Origin: JAHEJX01 sp041605955
Lineage (GTDB): Bacteria; Actinomycetota; Acidimicrobiia; Spongiisociales; UBA5794
Assembly (NCBI GenBank): GCA_041605955.1
Contig: JBFIXI010000019.1
Span: 1 to 57,356 of the forward strand
DNA length: 57,356 nucleotides
Direction: 5' to 3'
Position 1 is the stretch's first letter. Each line of letters starts with the position of its first letter. The notes under the pieces are model-generated. The model was given only the letters and a program-made list of their open reading frames with translations, searched no databases and was not told where the DNA came from. The position numbers were made by a program, and so were the translations under genes. Of the stretch, positions 8,846-16,710 are shown one piece after another.

Positions 8846-9060
8846 CTAGGCGGCGATCGCGTCCCCGCCAACCGTCTTGGCACGATACAGAGCAGCGTCG
8901 GCGCGGTCGGCCATATCGTCCAATCCGGTGTCGCCCGGCATGCGGGTAGCCACCCCTGATTTTTCGGGAAAACGCGGCCGAGTTCTTGAGCCACGCCGGA
9001 TAGCGCATGACCGCGAAGGCTCGGCCGACCCGGTGGCCGTCGTCCCGCGTCAGGTCAGCG
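8846..9060 (-). pseudogene. GGDEF (diguanylate cyclase) C-terminal remnant
   Basis: The reverse-strand frame ending at the TAG at 8846 reads GVATRMPGDTGLDDMADRAD followed by AALYRAKTVGGDAIAA, the typical end of a GGDEF domain (SIGVA...ADxALYxAK...G.D). Just upstream, in a different frame, is GRAFAVMRYP, which resembles the GGDEFAVMLP strand with residues missing. No intact domain start or active-site GG(D/E)EF is present. I read this as a decayed diguanylate cyclase gene with at least one frameshift and a deletion. The left end is certain, and the right boundary is approximate because the forward kinase gene begins at 9090. Confidence 0.55.
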
Positions 9061-9089
9061 GCAGCGGGGCCGCCCATTAGGTTGGGCTC

Positions 9090-9989
9090 ATGAGCACTGT
9101 CCTCTGCGTCGGTATCGCCGTACAAGACTTCTTGTTTGCGGTCGAGACGTTGCCCGATCGATCCGGGAAGTACTACGCAATTGACTTTCGCGACGTGGGG
9201 GGCGGAGTGGCCGCCAACGCGGCGGTGGCGGTTGCCCGCCTCGGCGGTGAAGCTCGCTACGCGGGTCAGGTCGGTGACGACGCGTTGGGGGCGACGATTG
9301 TTGCGGATCTGGGGGCAGCCGGCGTCGACACGTCCCGGGTGCGGCCGGTCCCCGGACTCCGCTCTCCGCTGAGCGCGGTGCTCGTGGATGCGGCCGGCGA
9401 GCGCATGATCGTCAACTACACGCCTGACGGGTTGTTCGTTTCGGGAGACGTCTCCCCGGCCGAAGACGTGGCAGGCGCCGACGCCGTATTGGTAGACGTG
9501 AGGTGGCCGGCCGGAGCGTTGGCGGCGCTGCGTGCCGCCCGGTCGGTCGGGATCCCATCCGTGTTCGACTTCGACCGCCCTATGGACGATCACGGCGGTC
9601 TCTTGCTCACCGAGGCGAGCCATGTCGCCTTCTCTGCGGCAGCGCTACATGCCACGACCAACACAACCGACTTCGAGGCGGGTCTAGCCAGGATCGCTAC
9701 CCAAACAGCGGCTTGGGTAGCCGTCACCGCAGGCGAGCATGGCGTCTACTGGCGGAGTGGCGATCGGCTGCACCACCTCCCGGCTTTCGCGGTAGAGGTC
9801 GTCGACACCGTAGGCGCCGGCGACATCTTCCACGGCGCGCTGGCGTTGGCACTGGCCGAGGGTCAGCCCGAACCGGTTGCAGTACGATTCGCCGCGGCGG
9901 CCGCGGCTATCAAATGCACTAGGCGCGGGGCGCGCGCTGGAGCCCCCAGCCGGGCCGAGGTAGAGGCATTCCTTGAGGAGGCGGATTGA
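9090..9989 (+). CDS. yihV: PfkB-family kinase, predicted 6-deoxy-6-sulfofructose kinase (YihV-like)
   Basis: Predicted to phosphorylate sulfofructose to sulfofructose-1-phosphate with ATP in the cytosol. The 299-aa protein has PfkB features: GGGVAANAAVAVARLG near residue 37, and DTVGAGD with catalytic Asp245. From memory of E. coli YihV, the two align without gaps through residue 140, sharing CVGI, SGKY, VGGG, GERxIxNY and DVRW. The three residues reported to hold the sulfonate in YihV (Lys27, Asn109, Arg138) are present at the same numbers here. That specificity is the main reason not to call it ribokinase or 1-phosphofructokinase. It is followed by aldolase and isomerase genes with overlapping starts, consistent with one operon. 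Confidence 0.82.
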   Translation: MSTVLCVGIAVQDFLFAVETLPDRSGKYYAIDFRDVGGGVAANAAVAVARLGGEARYAGQVGDDALGATIVADLGAAGVDTSRVRPVPGLRSPLSAVLVDAAGERMIVNYTPDGLFVSGDVSPAEDVAGADAVLVDVRWPAGALAALRAARSVGIPSVFDFDRPMDDHGGLLLTEASHVAFSAAALHATTNTTDFEAGLARIATQTAAWVAVTAGEHGVYWRSGDRLHHLPAFAVEVVDTVGAGDIFHGALALALAEGQPEPVAVRFAAAAAAIKCTRRGARAGAPSRAEVEAFLEEAD

Positions 9990-11026
9990 TGCAGCCGGGA
10001 AAGCTGTGGGGGTTGCGGCGGCTGGCCGACTCCGCAGGACGGTTCAAGATGCTCGCGGTCGACCAACGTCCCCCCATCAAGAATCTGATTGCCGACAAAC
10101 GAGGAACCGAAACCGCCACCTACCAGGACGTCTGCGACTTCAAGCGTCTGCTCGTCGAGGTGCTCGGACCGCATGCCTCAGCCGTCCTGCTCGACCCCCA
10201 CTATGCGTATCCGGCGGCCATCGAGATGGCGTCCCCAGCCCAGGGCCTGCTCCTGACGCTGGAGGACTCGATCTTCGAGGAGACACCGGCTGGTCGTCTG
10301 TCCGCTGCTATCGATCACTGGAGTGTCGCCAAGATCAAGCGAGCCGGTGGGGACGCCGTCAAAGTCCTCGCCTGGTATCGGCCGGATGCGGCGCCCCACG
10401 TGGTCGCCCACCAGCAGGAGTTCGTGCAAGCGGTCGGTGACCAGTGCCGCCGCCATGACATCCCGTTTGTCTTCGAGCTGCTCGTGTATCCCTTCCCCGC
10501 CGACACCGGACACACGGCGGACTACGTGGAGGACCCCGCCAAGCGAGCCGACCACGTGGTCGAGAGCGTGGCAACGTTCTCCGACCCCAAGTACGGGGTC
10601 GACCTCTTCAAGCTGGAGAGCCCGATTGCCGCCGCCGCGGTGCCCCAGCCCGAGGACGACGACGGAACCGTCCAGGCCAGTTTCGACGAGCTGGGCCGGG
10701 CGGCGGCGCGCCCCTGGGTCATGCTCTCGGCGGGGGCCACTCCGGAGGCCTTTCGCCGCATCCTTCATCACGCATATGCTGCCGGCGCGTCGGGCTATCT
10801 GGCCGGCCGCGCCATCTGGTGGGAAGCAGGGCAGGCGTTTCCCGATCTCGAGGCGATGCGTCGCGGCCTCTCCACCGATTCCGTCCCGTATATGCAGGCG
10901 ATCAATCTCCTCACCGACGAGCGGGCCAATCCGTGGCGTGAATCCGCAGGCCCGCCGGGTGCCGCCCAGTTGGAGAACGCCGGGCCCAACTTCCGCTTCG
11001 AGTATCCCGCCACGGAAGACGCGTGA
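9989..11026 (+). CDS. Class I aldolase of the LacD/YihT family, predicted sulfofructose-1-phosphate aldolase
   Basis: Predicted to split 6-deoxy-6-sulfofructose-1-phosphate into dihydroxyacetone phosphate and sulfolactaldehyde. The 345-aa TIM-barrel protein has the family start FKMLAVDQR (about 19-27), the Schiff-base strand VDLFKLESP with Lys208, WVMLSAG (243-249) and the phosphate/sulfonate region GASGYLAGRAIW with Arg274. YihT has the counterparts FAMLAVDQR, YKVEMP, WVILSSG and GASGFLAGRAVW. It is longer than YihT (about 292 aa) and close to the length of LacD tagatose-bisphosphate aldolases, so tagatose-1,6-bisphosphate is the alternative substrate. Start at ATG 9989: its first A is the last base of the kinase TGA, and GGAGG lies 7 nt upstream. 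A TTG 3 nt earlier is less likely. Confidence 0.75.
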   Translation: MQPGKLWGLRRLADSAGRFKMLAVDQRPPIKNLIADKRGTETATYQDVCDFKRLLVEVLGPHASAVLLDPHYAYPAAIEMASPAQGLLLTLEDSIFEETPAGRLSAAIDHWSVAKIKRAGGDAVKVLAWYRPDAAPHVVAHQQEFVQAVGDQCRRHDIPFVFELLVYPFPADTGHTADYVEDPAKRADHVVESVATFSDPKYGVDLFKLESPIAAAAVPQPEDDDGTVQASFDELGRAAARPWVMLSAGATPEAFRRILHHAYAAGASGYLAGRAIWWEAGQAFPDLEAMRRGLSTDSVPYMQAINLLTDERANPWRESAGPPGAAQLENAGPNFRFEYPATEDA

Positions 11027-12429
11027 GCCGGATCGGAGCGATCGCGCTGGCTCGCCCCACCTTCGACGTGGCGTATGCCGAAGAGGTAGCCGGGGCCGCG
11101 TTCGATGTGCTCGACGCGGTGGCTCCCGATTGGGCGGGGCCTCGTCACCTGCTGTTCGATGCGGCCAGCACCGTCGCCGCCATCGAGGCGTTCGCCAAAG
11201 TCGAGCTGAATGCGCTGGTTGTGCTGCAAGTCACCTTCACCGATGCCACCATGGCGAAGGCACTGGCGGCGACGGTGTCAGCTCCGCTGGTGCTGTGGGC
11301 TTTCCCGGAAGATCGTACCGGGGGTCGACTCCGCCTCAACTCCCTGTGCGGGATCAACCTGGCCGCGTTTGCCCTGCGTCGGGCGGGGGCCCGATTCAGC
11401 TTCTTGTACCGGCGCACCTCCGACCAGGAAGCGCCCGGGGAGCTGACTGCCCGGATCCAAGGCGATGCCCTGCCGCCGATCGCCCCTTCGTATCCGAATG
11501 GGCAGACTCTCTCCGCAGCGGCGCACGCCGGTGCCGCCCGGGCCGTCGCCGCGCTGCGGGGCGCCACAACGGGAGTGATCGGCGATCACCCCGACGGATT
11601 CGATCCGTGCGCCTACGACGCTGCGGTCGTCGCCGAACTCTTCGGGGTCGAAGTGCAGCGGGTTGAGCTGGCGGACCTGTTCACCGCGGCGACGGCGGCG
11701 CAGCCGGCCGACGTGGACGCCGCCCGGACTCGGGCCGGCCGGTCGCTGGGCCCTCTGGACGATCTCGACCAGGGCTCGCTCGACCATAGCCTCCGCATCT
11801 ACTGCGGCCTCGAGCGCCTCGCCACCGAAGGCGGCTGGGCGGGGTTCGCCACTCGATGCTGGCCCGAGTGCTTCACAGAATACGGGGCTGCCGCCTGCGC
11901 CCCGCAGGCGATGCTCACCGACGACGGCGTCCCCGGGGGGTGCGAGGCCGACGCCTATGGCACTTTGACCAGCCTGCTGCTTCGTGAGCTGGCTCACGAG
12001 CCGCCGTTTGTCGCCGATCTGGTCGATATCGATGTTGCCACCGACACGGCCACGCTGTGGCACTGCGGCGTGGCCCCACTCCATATGGCCGACCCGGCGA
12101 TACCTCCCCGGCCCACGGTTCACTCCAACCGCGTGAAGCCGCTGCTGCACGAGTTCCCCCTCAAGCCGGGTCGGGTCACGGTGGCTCGGCTGAGCCAGGC
12201 GGCGGGTAGTCACAGCCTCGTCATCGGCGGCGGCGAGATGTTGCGCGCCCCGCTCGCGTATTCCGGGACAGCCGGCGTGATGCGTTTCGATCGACCCGCC
12301 GCCGAGGTCCTGACGACCGTGATGGGCGCCGGTCTCGAGCATCACTATGGGATCGTGTACGGCGACTATCGCGATGAGCTGCAAGCGGTGGCGGGGCTGT
12401 GGAACCTACCAACCATCCAGCTCAGCTGA
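11023..12429 (+). CDS. L-fucose/L-arabinose isomerase-fold protein, predicted sulfoquinovose isomerase (SqvD-like)
   Basis: Predicted metal-dependent aldose-ketose isomerase of 468 aa, proposed to convert sulfoquinovose to sulfofructose. The second half shows the FucI/AraA-like core: CWPECFTEYG, a LTDDG segment, GGCEADAYG with a likely metal-binding Glu/Asp pair, then LWHCG with a likely ligand His. The GTG at 11023 overlaps the aldolase TGA by 4 nt (GTGA), so the gene is almost certainly co-translated with the kinase and aldolase. FucI-fold isomerases (SqvD) replace the unrelated YihS in some sulfoglycolysis pathways. The fold is fairly clear, while the substrate is inferred from the two partner genes. 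Another aldose is possible. Confidence 0.65.
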   Translation: MSRIGAIALARPTFDVAYAEEVAGAAFDVLDAVAPDWAGPRHLLFDAASTVAAIEAFAKVELNALVVLQVTFTDATMAKALAATVSAPLVLWAFPEDRTGGRLRLNSLCGINLAAFALRRAGARFSFLYRRTSDQEAPGELTARIQGDALPPIAPSYPNGQTLSAAAHAGAARAVAALRGATTGVIGDHPDGFDPCAYDAAVVAELFGVEVQRVELADLFTAATAAQPADVDAARTRAGRSLGPLDDLDQGSLDHSLRIYCGLERLATEGGWAGFATRCWPECFTEYGAAACAPQAMLTDDGVPGGCEADAYGTLTSLLLRELAHEPPFVADLVDIDVATDTATLWHCGVAPLHMADPAIPPRPTVHSNRVKPLLHEFPLKPGRVTVARLSQAAGSHSLVIGGGEMLRAPLAYSGTAGVMRFDRPAAEVLTTVMGAGLEHHYGIVYGDYRDELQAVAGLWNLPTIQLS

Positions 12430-12600
12430 CCAGTGACGAACTTGCTTCGCGGGGTAACCACCATCGGGTGAGCCCATCATCGCAATCGGGTAGCGCACCC
12501 TGCCGTATTATTCGCCGGGTGAAATCGTCCCCGTCTTCTCGCGAGATCTGGCGAGGCACCAGGATCACCAGAAGTACCTGGAAGTCACCCTGAGGGTCTG

Positions 12601-12840
12601 GTGAGGCGCACCCGGCCCAAGCAAACGATGCCGGCCGATGTCCGCCGCCGGCTGGAGCAGCGCGATCTCGCCGACGAATACGCCGCCCGCCCCTTCTATC
12701 AGCGGAACGACTATTTGTCCTGGATCAAACAAGCCAAACGCCCCGAGACCCGCGACAAGCGGATCGCCCAGATGCTCGACGAGCTGGAGAGGGGCGGCGT
12801 CTACATGGGGATGCAACACAACCCGAGCCGGCGAAACTGA
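12601..12840 (+). CDS. YdeI/OmpD-associated family small protein
   Basis: A 79-aa basic protein that matches the C-terminal module of the YdeI (bacteriocin-protection, OmpD-associated) family. The hallmark is YQRNDYLSWIKQAKRPETRD followed by KRIAQMLDELERGGVYMG. The molecular role of the family is not known. It lacks the N-terminal part seen in full-length YdeI proteins, although stand-alone short versions are common in actinobacteria. The GTG start has GAGGG 6 nt upstream. It ends 7 nt before the convergent lipoprotein gene. The 171-nt gap before it shows no other gene. Confidence 0.7.
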   Translation: MRRTRPKQTMPADVRRRLEQRDLADEYAARPFYQRNDYLSWIKQAKRPETRDKRIAQMLDELERGGVYMGMQHNPSRRN

Positions 12841-12847
12841 GATCGGA

Positions 12848-14401
12848 TCAGCGAATTCCCGTGTCGAAGGACACCTCGACGTCGTGAACCGTGCCCGCCA
12901 CGACGTCGAGCTCGATCGGTTGCGGCACGCCGAAGAATCCCTCCAGCGCCAGCGTCGTGATGACGTAACGGCCCGGTTCGAGCTCGGCAAAGATGAAAGT
13001 TCCGTCCGGCGCCACCCGCGCCTGGCGCGGCCCGTTCCATTGGGCGTGGCTGAGAAGGATCACCGCCTCCGGGACCGGTTGGTAGGCGCACTCCGGTAGC
13101 GGCGGAAACTGCTCGACCGGGCACTGCGGACCGGCAACGGCGCGACCGGCGATCATCCCCTGACCGCCTAGGGGGCCGAGTTCGCCAACCGTGAAGAACA
13201 TGCCGCCGTCAACCGCAACCGCCTCGGGATCGAGTATCGCTTTTTGGGGATATCCGAGAACGGGGTGATAGGTGACATCGACGTCGATGCCCGCATCGAC
13301 GAATACTTGGATCGTCTCGAAGAGCTCGTCGATCAGCACCTTGTCGGGTCGCGCTCCCTCCAAATCGCCGAGGTGAACGATGGTGGCCACGGCGCCATTG
13401 CGGACGGTGACCTCGAACGGCCCGGATTCCGCCAACGGGCACTCACAGACCAGGGTGAACACGTAGCGGTAGTCGGCGAGGGCGGCGCGTTGCCACCGTT
13501 CGATCGCGGCCGCCAGGCTGGCCCCGTCATCACTCGGCGGGGGCTCCGACGGATCCTCGATCGGCTTGTAAGGAAGCACCAGATCGATGGTCACTACGAG
13601 CGTGAACCTGCCGGCAAAGGCCTCTTCGTCCATGCTTTCGGCCACGACGTGGAACCAGCGCGGATAGCCCAATGCCGGATCCATTCGCACATCGACCGCG
13701 AGCAGCCCCTCGTCAACAAGGGAGCCGCGGTCGGTGAACCACTCCTCCAGATCGTCGAAGGCGACGTCGAGCGTCGTCGGGGTGAGCCCGCTGGTTCGTG
13801 CGGCCTCGTCGAGCGCCACGTAGTTGGCCACTCTGTTGTCACGGACTTCTACGTCGAAGGTGCCGCCGTCGTCGCAACTGCAGTCGGCTCGCATGATGTA
13901 CCGATAGGCGTCGGGACGAGCCGCCTCCCAGCGCGCCCTGGCAGCCAGCAACTCTTCGAGCGTCTCGACTACCGGCATCGATTCGAGATCGCTGAACGTC
14001 AGATCGACGTCGGCCACTCCGTCGCCGTCGAGATCGATGACGACGCGCCGCGGATACCCCGTCTCGGGGTCATATTCGACATCGACCACGGCTCCCAGTC
14101 GGAGCGCGTCGTCGATCGTCTCGAATGTGTCCTCCACCGTGATCGGCTCTGCCCCGCCCAGCGACACGATCTCACCGGCGTGCACCGCGATGGTCTGCGA
14201 CGCCCCGCCGTGGTCCGAGACCGCCACCGTGTAATCGGCCGGCCCCACTGCCGCCCAACGACTTCTGGCGGTGGCCAGCTCCTGTAGCTTGGACGGCTGG
14301 CCGTCATCTGGCACGGTGGTGCTAGTGGCCTCGATCTCACCGCCTCCACACGACAGCAAGACCATGGCGAGCCCGGTCACGAGAACCGCAATTCGTCTCA
14401 T
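12848..14401 (-). CDS. Lipoprotein with three tandem DUF6174-like domains
   Basis: Predicted lipoprotein of 517 aa. The signal peptide MRRIAVLVTGLAMVLLSC ends in a lipobox with Cys at about residue 18. Three homologous modules follow, each with LxxARxRWxxAxPxxYRYxxxxxC, a VxVRxxxV strand, an F(E/D)xI or FDDLEEW helix and a closing YxPxxGYPxxxxxD, the pattern of DUF6174. Modules 2 and 3 have paired Cys (CSC, CEC) and module 1 has none. The last 110 residues look like a carboxypeptidase-regulatory/prealbumin-like beta domain (VAPDGTFIFAELEPGRYVI). The start at 14401 is chosen because the signal peptide begins there; an upstream ATG at 14446 is possible. Function unknown. Confidence 0.72.
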   Translation of the reverse strand: MRRIAVLVTGLAMVLLSCGGGEIEATSTTVPDDGQPSKLQELATARSRWAAVGPADYTVAVSDHGGASQTIAVHAGEIVSLGGAEPITVEDTFETIDDALRLGAVVDVEYDPETGYPRRVVIDLDGDGVADVDLTFSDLESMPVVETLEELLAARARWEAARPDAYRYIMRADCSCDDGGTFDVEVRDNRVANYVALDEAARTSGLTPTTLDVAFDDLEEWFTDRGSLVDEGLLAVDVRMDPALGYPRWFHVVAESMDEEAFAGRFTLVVTIDLVLPYKPIEDPSEPPPSDDGASLAAAIERWQRAALADYRYVFTLVCECPLAESGPFEVTVRNGAVATIVHLGDLEGARPDKVLIDELFETIQVFVDAGIDVDVTYHPVLGYPQKAILDPEAVAVDGGMFFTVGELGPLGGQGMIAGRAVAGPQCPVEQFPPLPECAYQPVPEAVILLSHAQWNGPRQARVAPDGTFIFAELEPGRYVITTLALEGFFGVPQPIELDVVAGTVHDVEVSFDTGIR

Positions 14402-14500
14402 AGTTCGTAGACGCTCCGACCGGTGCGCGGCGTTCCCATGCGCCATAGGGAGGATCCTCGGCGGCAGCGTATCCCGGGTTGAGCGACTCGCATGACGGAC

Positions 14501-14878
14501 CTATCCCCCAGCCATCAGATTCACGGCAACGTACGCTCCGAGCACTGCAGTCGTCACCAGGTAGATCTGGGTGAGGCGCCAGCGTTGGCCGGCCAACCCC
14601 CACGCCAGTGCGGTGACCGCGGCAGCGCCACTGGCGACTGCTCCCGCCAGCAATGCGACCCCACCAAGGGGGTTGGGATCGTTGGGGCACGCGAAGAAGC
14701 ACCCACTGAGTTCGGTGACACCGAGCAGCAGCAGCAGCGCCGCCGTCCCGGTGACTACTGCGATGCCCAGGCCCGCGGCAATCCGACCCAACGTCGCCGA
14801 CCACGTCAGCGCCCGCTCAGGGCCGCGGGCGCTGATCGTCGGGCCGTCGCTCGCTCGAATGTCATCGGAGACTTCCAT
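14501..14878 (-). CDS. Small membrane protein with GCFxxC-DPN motif (paralogue of the gene at 8356)
   Basis: A 125-aa multi-pass membrane protein of unknown function. After a hydrophilic N-terminus (about 1-28) there are three to four hydrophobic helices. The loop after the first helix carries ELSGCFFACPNDPNPLG, which aligns with EFTGCFISCSDPNRPAG in the protein encoded at 8356-8748. Both then continue with an Ala/Gly-rich helix pair and a WG(I/L)AGxR stretch. The shared loop implies a conserved disulfide or ligand site. It lies upstream of the DUF6174 lipoprotein gene on the same strand with a 99-nt gap, so the two may be cotranscribed. Confidence 0.65.
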   Translation of the reverse strand: MEVSDDIRASDGPTISARGPERALTWSATLGRIAAGLGIAVVTGTAALLLLLGVTELSGCFFACPNDPNPLGGVALLAGAVASGAAAVTALAWGLAGQRWRLTQIYLVTTAVLGAYVAVNLMAGG

Positions 14879-15011
14879 GAGGTGATTGTTGGCCGATCTA
14901 GTGACCGGGCATATAGCGGATGTCCCCCCTTTGCCGAATCAGGGTCGACGGCGTCTTCGAGGGCTTTCGGCACTACCTGCCGCCCCCAGACCCTGATACG
15001 AAGAGGTTGCC

Positions 15012-15671
15012 GTGAAGGCTCCGCCCTACACCGCCAATCGCACGCTACTAACGAGTCAGCGAGGCAAGCTGATCTCGATTCTCGGCCAACTCGGGATCTC
15101 GGCTACGTTCCTCGCGGTCGCCACCGTGGTCATGCCTGACTCCTACAACTGGGTCGAGCACACGACGAGCGAATCGGCGGCACAGGGTGTTGCCGACGCG
15201 TGGATCGGTCGCACCGGACTGGTGGTCCTCGGGCTCACCGTTCTCCAACTGGCGACCTGGGCGGGATCGCGCTGGGGGTTGGCAGGACGTGCATTGCACC
15301 GGACATACGGCGTCGGGCTGGTCGGCACCGCAGTGTTCGCCAGCAAGCCGTGGGACGACACTCGCTATGTGCAGCTGGAAGACACCTTGCACTCGTGGGC
15401 GTCGGGCATCGTGGGATTCTCATTCATCGCCGGGGTGCTCATCGTGTTGTTGCGACGTCCGCTCGCCGACCGATCCGGTCGCATCTTCGATTGGGTGGCG
15501 ATCGCAGTGGCCGCCGGGATCTCTTGGCTGGTGTTGGAGGCAACCGGCTGGGCCGGCCTACTGCAGCGAGCCATGTTTCTGGTGGCCTATGGTTGGTATG
15601 GTCGCGAGGCGATGCTGACTGCCGGGATACGAGCCGTAGCGGCCCGCCCCGTTGAGCATGTCACCCGCTGA
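15012..15671 (+). CDS. DUF998-type membrane protein
   Basis: A 219-aa protein with about six membrane helices. The pattern fits the DUF998 family of actinobacterial membrane proteins: a first helix, then PDSYNWVEHTTSESAAQG, and later a DDTRYVQLEDTLHSWASGI loop between helices 3 and 4. The biochemical role of the family is unknown. The GTG start has AAGAGG 7 nt upstream. It is transcribed towards the sigma-factor gene and ends 33 nt before that gene's stop. The upstream gap contains a 9-bp inverted repeat with a 42-nt loop (14938-14946 and 14989-14997), of uncertain meaning. Confidence 0.7.
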   Translation: MKAPPYTANRTLLTSQRGKLISILGQLGISATFLAVATVVMPDSYNWVEHTTSESAAQGVADAWIGRTGLVVLGLTVLQLATWAGSRWGLAGRALHRTYGVGLVGTAVFASKPWDDTRYVQLEDTLHSWASGIVGFSFIAGVLIVLLRRPLADRSGRIFDWVAIAVAAGISWLVLEATGWAGLLQRAMFLVAYGWYGREAMLTAGIRAVAARPVEHVTR

Positions 15672-15704
15672 GATAGCTCGTCCCCCCATTGGCCCCGGGC
15701 CCGA

Positions 15705-16631
15705 CTAGTGGAAATCCTTTTCGAGGAGGCCGAACGAGGGGTGGCGGATCTTGGACAGCGCAGCTCGCTCGATCTGACCCACCCGCTCGGCCGTTATCCC
15801 GAGCACGTTTCCGATCTCCAGGCGAGTGTGCGGTTCGCCGTCGGCTAGGCCGAATCGGTGGCGGAGGATCAACTGCTCACGTGCATCCAGGCGCCCGATC
15901 ACATCGCGCAGCCGAATCGAGCGCTCGGCATCGAGCGCTTCGGCCTCGGGGCTGGGGTCATCATCGGTGACGATGAAGTCGGCCAGTTGTGCCCCGTCAT
16001 CGCCGATCGGCGCCTCCAACGATGCCACCTCTCCGAGCTTGAGTACCTCGTCCACACGTCTCTCTTCGAGGCCGGCCCGAGCGGCGATCTGCGCCACCGT
16101 CGGCGGCTGTCCACTCTCGGCCAGCAGCTCGGCTGCAGTCGCCCGGACTTTGAGCTCGGCGTCGTGAACCCGCGGCGGAAGCCGGATGGGTCGGCCCTTT
16201 TCCTGCAGCGCCCGAGTGATGGCCTGGCGGATCCACCAGGTCGCATAGGTAGAGAACTTGAAGCCTTTGCGCCACTCGAACTTGTCCACGGCCCGCATCA
16301 AGCCAAGGTTGCCCTCCTGTATGAGATCGAGCATGTCGACGCCGGTGCGACCCGAGCGATACCGCTTGGCGATGGATACCACGAGGCGCACGTTGGACTC
16401 GAGAAATCGTTGTCGCGCCCGGTTGCCCCGCAAGACCGCAGCTTCCAGCGTCGCCTGCTCGTCTGCGGCGGCGCCGGCCGCCAGCTCGGCGGCAGCGCGG
16501 CGACCCTCCTCGATCTCTTGGGCGAGCTCGACTTCCTCCTCTGCGGTCAGCAGCGGGCTGCGCCCTATCTCATCCAGGTAAGCGGCCAGCGAGTCGGGCG
16601 GTACTTCCTGGGCGATTTTCAGCCGGGTCAT
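15705..16631 (-). CDS. RNA polymerase sigma factor, SigA/SigB-like (group 1/2)
   Basis: A 308-aa sigma-70 family protein. Region 1.2 is DSLAAYLDEIGRSPLLTAEE, and region 2 holds LVVSIAKRYRSGRTGVDMLD and LIQEGNLGLMRAVDKFEWRK. Region 2.4, which reads the -10 element, is FSTYATWWIRQAITRAL. Region 3 is short, and region 4.2 has the HTH TRLEIGNVLGITAERVGQIE. It lacks the long region 1.1 of a housekeeping SigA, so a non-essential group 2 sigma (mycobacterial SigB-like) is most likely. The start has a GGAGGTG ribosome-binding site 4-5 nt upstream. A perfect LacI/CcpA-style operator lies just upstream of that site. Confidence 0.88.
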   Translation of the reverse strand: MTRLKIAQEVPPDSLAAYLDEIGRSPLLTAEEEVELAQEIEEGRRAAAELAAGAAADEQATLEAAVLRGNRARQRFLESNVRLVVSIAKRYRSGRTGVDMLDLIQEGNLGLMRAVDKFEWRKGFKFSTYATWWIRQAITRALQEKGRPIRLPPRVHDAELKVRATAAELLAESGQPPTVAQIAARAGLEERRVDEVLKLGEVASLEAPIGDDGAQLADFIVTDDDPSPEAEALDAERSIRLRDVIGRLDAREQLILRHRFGLADGEPHTRLEIGNVLGITAERVGQIERAALSKIRHPSFGLLEKDFH

Positions 16632-16643
16632 CGCACCTCCACT

Positions 16644-16661
16644 TTGTGAAAGCGTTCACAA
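16644..16661 (-). promoter_or_regulatory. Perfect inverted repeat, LacI-family (cre-like) operator
   Basis: TTGTGAA-AGCG-TTCACAA is a perfect 7-bp inverted repeat around a 4-bp centre. Its core, TGAAAGCGTTCACA, matches the CcpA cre consensus TGWAANCGNTNWCA at every position, with the CG centre typical of LacI-family sites. It lies 13-30 nt upstream of the sigma-factor start codon, just before the ribosome-binding site. A candidate -10 (TATACC, reverse strand, near 16666-16671) would place the transcription start within the site. Confidence 0.5.
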
Positions 16662-16710
16662 GGTATACGTTTATTCCCCATCGTCCGGATGAGAGATTCC
16701 TCCCGGCCGA

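Noticed and set aside
12430..12600. Possible small gene between the isomerase and the YdeI-like gene
   Set aside because: The forward frame is Ser/Arg-rich without a ribosome-binding site or any recognised pattern; it looks like non-coding sequence.
14938..14997. ATCAGGGTC / GACCCTGAT inverted repeat before the DUF998 gene as a riboswitch
   Set aside because: The 42-nt loop has no known aptamer features and the arms are short; it is kept only as a note in the DUF998 entry.
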